Shown here piece after piece: positions 60,138 through 64,000 of a stretch of DNA of 64,000 nt. Each line of letters begins with the position of its first letter. Positions within the stretch are counted from its first letter, which is position 1. This DNA comes from Curtobacterium caseinilyticum (GTDB lineage Bacteria; Actinomycetota; Actinomycetes; Actinomycetales; Microbacteriaceae), in the NCBI RefSeq assembly GCF_030363035.1, contig NZ_JAUCMN010000003.1, positions 62,001 through 126,000 on the forward strand, read 5' to 3'. A model generated the notes under the pieces. It was not told where the DNA came from and ran no database searches. It saw nothing but the letters and a program-made list of their open reading frames with translations. Position numbers and translations under genes: made by a program.

Positions 60138-60620
60138 GTGAAGCCACTGACCGAAGCAGACATCCGTTCGTCGTTCGTGAACGCCACACCGGAGGAGCTC
60201 GACCAGCTCCCCATCCCCGGCCTGCACGAGATGCTGTGGGACGAGCGTGAGTTCCTCGGCTGGCGCGACCCGCAGGCCGCCCGACGCGGCTACATCGTGT
60301 CCTGGATCGATGACCGACCCGTGGGGATCGTCGTCCGGTCCGCGGGCGGGTCGCTCCGCCCCGGGATCGCCGCGATGTGCTCGTTCTGCCACTCCCCGCA
60401 ACCGGCCACGCAGGTCCGTCTGTTCTCCGCCGCACGCGCCGGCGAGTCCGGACGGAACGGCAACACCATCGGGTCCTACATCTGCGAGGACCTCGGCTGC
60501 TCGATGCTCATCCGCACGGCGCCGCCGCACCTCAACCCGCCGGCGACGATCGCGATGCGGGGCGAGGCGCTGTCCGGGCGCGTGCGGAACTTCACCCAGG
60601 ACGTGGCGAAGACCGCGTGA
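60138..60620 (+). CDS. FBP-domain (EF-G-binding, FusB-like) zinc protein
   Basis: 160 residues. The C-terminal half contains AAMCSFCHSPQPATQVRLFSAARAG and SYICEDLGCSMLIR, four cysteines in a CxxC...CxxxxC layout that matches the zinc-binding fold of FusB/Fbp proteins, which bind EF-G. In staphylococci such proteins confer fusidic-acid resistance; actinobacterial relatives are chromosomal and mostly unstudied. The N-terminal ~60 residues (KPLTEADIRSSFVNATPEEL) are the usual helical part. GTG start; TAGGGT at 60123-60128 lies 9 nt upstream. Overlaps the next gene by 4 nt. Confidence 0.82.
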   Translation: MKPLTEADIRSSFVNATPEELDQLPIPGLHEMLWDEREFLGWRDPQAARRGYIVSWIDDRPVGIVVRSAGGSLRPGIAAMCSFCHSPQPATQVRLFSAARAGESGRNGNTIGSYICEDLGCSMLIRTAPPHLNPPATIAMRGEALSGRVRNFTQDVAKTA

Positions 60621-60871
60621 GCCGCTTCGCCACCGCACGGTGGGCCGTCGTCGAGGAACAGGGCGACGGACGTTGGCGGCTCAGCATCCGTGACGAAGCG
60701 GACGACGAGCTCGGGGCGCTCGGCCTGGGCGTCGAGGGGCCGTGGGACCCGGACGTCGAGCCGCACGTCGCGTTCGTGCTCGTCCAGCTCGGGCTGACGC
60801 TCCGCGGGGCACGGCCGTGGTCCGAGGACGAGCTCGGCGACCAGCGAGCGCCGGTGCTGCTCCTCGGGTGA
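60617..60871 (+). CDS. small hypothetical protein coupled to the FBP-domain gene
   Basis: 84 residues, acidic (SRFATARWAVVEEQGDGRWRLS, then DEADDELGALGLGVEGPWD). I do not recognise a family. The GTG overlaps the upstream stop in a GTGA arrangement, the same coupling used by proven pairs in this window, and the codon pattern (GC at third positions) looks coding, so I regard it as real. It has no membrane segment or signal peptide. Confidence 0.55.
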   Translation: MSRFATARWAVVEEQGDGRWRLSIRDEADDELGALGLGVEGPWDPDVEPHVAFVLVQLGLTLRGARPWSEDELGDQRAPVLLLG

Positions 60872-60944
60872 CCGCTGCGGGCAGTGCCGTGTGTCCGACG
60901 ACCCATCCGCGCTCGACGCGGGCAGCGATCCTGCGCGTCCGCCC

Positions 60945-60950
60945 TACCGT
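60945..60950 (+). promoter_or_regulatory. -10 box of a leaderless promoter for the lipoprotein gene
   Basis: TACCGT ends 6 nt before the ATG at 60957. Confidence 0.5.
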
Positions 60951-60956
60951 GGCCGG

Positions 60957-62225
60957 ATGACCAGCACGTCCCGCCGTCTCGTGCGCGCGGTCCTCGCGAC
61001 CGTCGTCCTCGGTGCGATCACCGCCGGCGCTGCGGGGTGCACGATCTTCCCGACCGTCCCGGACGGCGCACAGCGCGCGCTCGACGGTCTGCTCGCCGAC
61101 GTCCGGGCCGAGCCGGGTGTCGCCGCTGCCGACGGCGACCTGACCGACGGCTACGGCACACCGGCGTGGGTGGCCTCGGTCCGGGTCCGGGCGGCATCCG
61201 ACGACGTCCGGCTCGCCGCCCGCGTCCGTCGGCTCACCGACGTGCGGATCCCGGGCTCGAGCCTGACCGTGTCACTCGCCCTGCCCGCGGGGGCGGGCAC
61301 CGCGGAGGCGTCCGTCGACCCGACGGTCCCCCGCGTCGTCACGGCGGCAGACCACCTGCGGCGCGAGCCCGACGTCGACCAGGTGCTCGGTACCCGCCGT
61401 GGTGTCCGGGTCGTCCTCCGCAGCGCGCCGGTGTGGAGCACGGTCGTCCCGCGGGTCCGGTCGCTCGCCGGCGGTGTGCCCGTGACGCTCGACTCGGTCG
61501 GCGACGGTGCCGCGGTCGAGTTCGACGTCGAGGTCGACCGCACCCGGCCCGGGCCACCGCTCCTCGGCGCCCTCGACACGATCCGGCCGCGGGTGGTCCG
61601 CTACGCGACGTCCTCCCTGGTGCGGGACGGGAAGCCGGACGGGCCTCCCACGCTGACGATCACCGTCGTCGACGTCGACAGCGCCGCACGGACGCTCACG
61701 CGGACCGACGACGACGCCGCTGCGCAGGACCCGGACGCACGGACCACCTTCCGGGTCTTCGACCACGGGGCGGAGCCGGTCGTCGGGTGGCTCGGCCTGC
61801 CGCTCACCGGGTCGGATCCGCTGACGGCACCGCTCCCCTGGTTCCGCGCGGACGTGTCCGACGACGAGTCGGCGGTCCGTTCGTTCCTCGAGTCCTCGGC
61901 CCGGGCGACCGGCGTCCCCGCACGGGTCGCGACCGCCGTCGAACGGTGCTCGTCCGCCAGCGACGTCCGGCCCGAGCGCTGGACCGGTACCCGGGCGACG
62001 GCCTCGGTCCTCGTCCCGGTGTTCGAGCAGTACGACGATCCGCAGGAGCCCTTCGACCGGGTGACCACCGCGTGGACGGCCGACGGGTTGCGAACGGGCG
62101 GGAGTGCGATGGGGCTGGACTCCTGGTCGGCCGGGCCGCGGGGGACCCGCGGGGTCGAGTCCGCCACGATCAGGGGCACGGTGGACGGTCTGCGGCTCAC
62201 CGCCGCGGCCCCGTGTCGCGACTGA
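60957..62225 (+). CDS. lipoprotein of unknown function
   Basis: 422 residues. Signal peptide TSTSRRLVRAVLATVVLGAI followed by the lipobox AAGC (Cys near residue 28). The mature protein shows repeated beta-alpha units (AQRALDGLLADVRAEPGVAAADGDL; AADHLRREPDVDQVLGTRRGVRVVLRSAP; RVRSLAGGVPVTLDSVGDGAAVEFDVEV), suggesting two or three small ferredoxin-like or BON-like domains, but no family can be named. It is convergent with the LysR regulator gene. Confidence 0.78.
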   Translation: MTSTSRRLVRAVLATVVLGAITAGAAGCTIFPTVPDGAQRALDGLLADVRAEPGVAAADGDLTDGYGTPAWVASVRVRAASDDVRLAARVRRLTDVRIPGSSLTVSLALPAGAGTAEASVDPTVPRVVTAADHLRREPDVDQVLGTRRGVRVVLRSAPVWSTVVPRVRSLAGGVPVTLDSVGDGAAVEFDVEVDRTRPGPPLLGALDTIRPRVVRYATSSLVRDGKPDGPPTLTITVVDVDSAARTLTRTDDDAAAQDPDARTTFRVFDHGAEPVVGWLGLPLTGSDPLTAPLPWFRADVSDDESAVRSFLESSARATGVPARVATAVERCSSASDVRPERWTGTRATASVLVPVFEQYDDPQEPFDRVTTAWTADGLRTGGSAMGLDSWSAGPRGTRGVESATIRGTVDGLRLTAAAPCRD

Positions 62226-62298
62226 CCCGTCCCTGGCGCGCGACGTCGAGCGCGCTGCACGAGCCCGGTGGAACGGCCGCGGCGTCACCTGGCGCGGG

Positions 62299-63177
62299 TC
62301 AGGTCTCGGTGGCGACGATGAAGTTCCGGAGGATCTCGCGGTCGTCGTCCGCTCGGACAGCCCACACCAGTTCGCTGCGGTGCGGATCGTCCTGCAGCGG
62401 GAGCAGGACGACGGTGTCGGGTGCCGCGAGGGTCGCGCTCTCCGGGGCGATCGTCACGCCGAGCCCCGCTCCGACGAGGTGCAGCACGGTGGCCCACGTC
62501 GTGGCCTCCTGCACGATCTCGGGCCGACGCCCGTCGGCGACCACGGGCGCGAGGTTCCGCGCGGTCGCCACGGCACCGGCGACCGCGGGGAAGAACACGA
62601 ACGGGTCGTCGACCAGCTCGCTGCCGCGGATCGCCGTGCGGCCCGCGAGCCGGTGCCCGTGCGGGACCGCCGCGACGAACCGCTCGGTCCGGAACGGCAG
62701 GAAGCGCACGGCCGGGTCGGGGTCGGGGTCGCGCAGGACCGCCAGGTCGAGTTCGCCGCGGACGATGCGCGCGAGCAGCGTGGACGAGTAGCCCTCCGTG
62801 AGTTCCACGCGGACGAGCGGGTACCGCTGCCGGAACGCCTGCACGCGCTCGATCGGACCGAGCGGCAGCGCCGAGACGACGAACCCGACGTCCAGCCGTC
62901 CGGCCTCGCCCCGACCGACCCGGACGACCTCGTCGAGGTCCCGCCCCGCCTGGTCGAGGAGCGAGCGTGCGCGGCCCTGGAGCACCCGGCCCGCCGCCGT
63001 CAGCGCGACGCTCCGTGACGTCCGGACGAACAGGTCGACCCCGAGGTCGCGCTCGGTCCGTCGGATCTGTTGCGACAGCGCGGGCTGGGCGATGCGCAGG
63101 CGCTCGGCGGCCCGCCCGAAGTGCAGCTCGTCGGCGACGGCGAGGAAGGCCCGGAGCTGCCGGAGGTCGACATCCAT
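62299..63177 (-). CDS. LysR-family transcriptional regulator
   Basis: 292 residues. N-terminal winged helix: LRQLRAFLAVADELHFGRAAERLRIAQPALSQQIRRTERDLG, then the linker helix and a periplasmic-binding-like effector domain (DVGFVVSALPLGPIERVQAF; LVGAGLGVTIAPES). The divergent GNAT gene starts 69 nt away, so it is the probable target, with autoregulation. The effector is unknown. The ATG has a -10 box 6 nt upstream. Confidence 0.92.
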   Translation of the reverse strand: MDVDLRQLRAFLAVADELHFGRAAERLRIAQPALSQQIRRTERDLGVDLFVRTSRSVALTAAGRVLQGRARSLLDQAGRDLDEVVRVGRGEAGRLDVGFVVSALPLGPIERVQAFRQRYPLVRVELTEGYSSTLLARIVRGELDLAVLRDPDPDPAVRFLPFRTERFVAAVPHGHRLAGRTAIRGSELVDDPFVFFPAVAGAVATARNLAPVVADGRRPEIVQEATTWATVLHLVGAGLGVTIAPESATLAAPDTVVLLPLQDDPHRSELVWAVRADDDREILRNFIVATET

Positions 63178-63183
63178 GCACGC

Positions 63184-63189
63184 AGCGTA
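63184..63189 (-). promoter_or_regulatory. -10 box of a leaderless promoter for the LysR gene
   Basis: TACGCT on the minus strand ends 6 nt before the ATG at 63177, within the 68-nt region shared with the divergent GNAT gene. Confidence 0.5.
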
Positions 63190-63245
63190 TCGATCCGTCC
63201 GAACGAGTATTGGACCTGACTCCGTGGGCGACCAAGGATGGAGGC

Positions 63246-63734
63246 ATGCCCGAACCGACGCACACCCTCACCATCGCCGAGCTGTCCTCCAACGCCGACT
63301 CCGACGCGTTCCGCACGCTCAACGAGGCGTGGATCGAGCAGTACTTCACGCTCGAGGACGAGGACCGCGCGATCCTCGGCGACCCGGTCGGTCGGATCGT
63401 TGCTCCCGGCGGCGCGGTGTTCGTCGCGCGGTCGGATGACGAGGTCATCGGCTGCATCGGGATCATGCCGGTCGGCGAGCGTGTGTTCGAACTCGTCAAG
63501 ATGGCGGTCTCGCCGGCACACCAGGGGCACGGCACCGGGCGGAAGCTCATCGCGGCGGCACTCGACCGGGCGCGCGGGCTCGGAGCGCGGCGGGTCGCCC
63601 TCGAGAGCAACAGCGCCCTGGCGAGCGCGGTGCACCTGTACGAGGCGTTCGGCTTCCGGCACCTCGACCACGACGAGATCGCGCCGAGCCCGTACGCCCG
63701 CGCCGACGTGCACATGGTGCTCGACCTGGTCTGA
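63246..63734 (+). CDS. GNAT-family N-acetyltransferase
   Basis: 162 residues. Core motif: LVKMAVSPAHQGHGTGRKLIAAALDRARGLGARRVALESNSAL, with QGHGTG for acetyl-CoA, then VHLYEAFGFRHL. The N-terminal RTLNEAWIEQYFTLEDEDR resembles acetyltransferases of amino acids or small amines. ATG with GGAGG 2-6 nt upstream. Probably regulated by the divergent LysR protein. Confidence 0.88.
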   Translation: MPEPTHTLTIAELSSNADSDAFRTLNEAWIEQYFTLEDEDRAILGDPVGRIVAPGGAVFVARSDDEVIGCIGIMPVGERVFELVKMAVSPAHQGHGTGRKLIAAALDRARGLGARRVALESNSALASAVHLYEAFGFRHLDHDEIAPSPYARADVHMVLDLV

Positions 63735-63745
63735 CCACCACCCGC

Positions 63746-63751
63746 TACGCT
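63746..63751 (+). promoter_or_regulatory. -10 box of a leaderless promoter for the small ORF
   Basis: TACGCT ends 6 nt before the ATG at 63758, supporting that the small ORF is a gene. Confidence 0.5.
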
Positions 63752-63757
63752 CGCGGC

Positions 63758-63946
63758 ATGGCGACGTACGAGGTCCAGGCCGTCCGTGAGCGCGGCGTGT
63801 GGCAGGTGTTCATCGAGGGCACCCCGATCACCGAGGTCCTGCGATGGTCCTCCGTCGGCCCGGTCGCCCGTGAGTTCCTCGCCATGGACCGCGACGACGA
63901 CCTGCGCATCCGCGTCGTCGGGCGCAACCAGTACGTCGACGCCTGA
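63758..63946 (+). CDS. small conserved-looking protein
   Basis: 62 residues (MATYEVQAVRERGVWQVFIE, then GTPITEVLRW and RIRVVGRNQYVDA). The first part looks like a short beta-hairpin that crosses the sequence VWQVFIEG. I do not name the family. A -10 box 6 nt before the ATG and good codon bias support it. From 63947 to the end nothing is seen. Confidence 0.6.
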   Translation: MATYEVQAVRERGVWQVFIEGTPITEVLRWSSVGPVAREFLAMDRDDDLRIRVVGRNQYVDA

Positions 63947-64000
63947 ACCGAGCCGGCAGCCCGCCGTGCGGGTCTCGCGCTGAGCGACGTCCCTCGTGCT

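Noticed and set aside
60138-60620. acquired fusidic-acid resistance gene (fusB)
   Set aside because: Only the zinc domain resembles FusB; base composition and context are those of the chromosome, with no mobile element near.

Overview
This is a very GC-rich, gene-dense chromosomal segment from an actinobacterium, most likely a member of Microbacteriaceae (Curtobacterium-like; inferred from gene content and order, not from a marker gene). The evidence is the AdnA-AdnB helicase-nuclease pair followed by a NudC-type Nudix hydrolase and UvrD2, the DUF3107 / ferritin-like / DEAD-box helicase order shared with mycobacteria, DUF3117, a TatB with the actinobacterial C-terminal segment, many GTG starts, and many genes whose -10 box lies 6-7 nt before the start codon, as in leaderless transcripts. 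I see no prophage, integrase, transposase, CRISPR array, rRNA or tRNA.

Layout. 1-11 kb: DNA repair block on the minus strand (adnA > adnB, then nudC > uvrD2) with a degenerate phosphotransferase between them on the plus strand. 10.8-16.9 kb: DUF3107, a small membrane protein, a ferritin-like protein, a DEAD-box RNA helicase, a PHP phosphoesterase, aminopeptidase P and a GNAT acetyltransferase. 17.1-23.6 kb: a repeat-tailed membrane stress protein, an overlapping MgtE-N/CBS > DUF1003 > Mrp set, a methyltransferase, tatB and an O-methyltransferase. 23.8-35.9 kb: DUF3117, an AI-2E-type permease, a PIG-V-like membrane glycosyltransferase, three genes of the succinylase lysine/diaminopimelate route (dapE, dapD, dapC), a secreted M60-like protein, citrate synthase, a 7Fe ferredoxin, a PIG-L deacetylase fused to a membrane domain, and a lipoprotein. 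36-40.2 kb: M20 amidohydrolase, typA, a CPBP-family protein.

40.3-54 kb: two complete peptide ABC importers, each with its two ATPases fused into one chain. In the first the binding protein is divergent from permease-permease-ATPase; in the second all genes are collinear. A peroxiredoxin and two PH-like membrane proteins lie between them. 54-58.9 kb: glycine cleavage operon gcvT-gcvH-gcvP behind a tandem glycine riboswitch. 58.9-64 kb: a BlaI-like repressor with an M56-like membrane peptidase, an FBP-domain (EF-G-binding) protein, a lipoprotein, a LysR regulator divergent from a GNAT acetyltransferase, and a small conserved-looking ORF.

The most notable non-gene signal is a family of GC-rich palindromes built on GGACGGGAGGCGCG. 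Five good copies each lie between convergent genes, and degenerate or half copies lie elsewhere. Further unrelated long inverted repeats accompany some of them. The most notable protein signals are a secreted M60-like protein without its HExxH zinc site, and an APH-like protein without its catalytic HGD...N motif.
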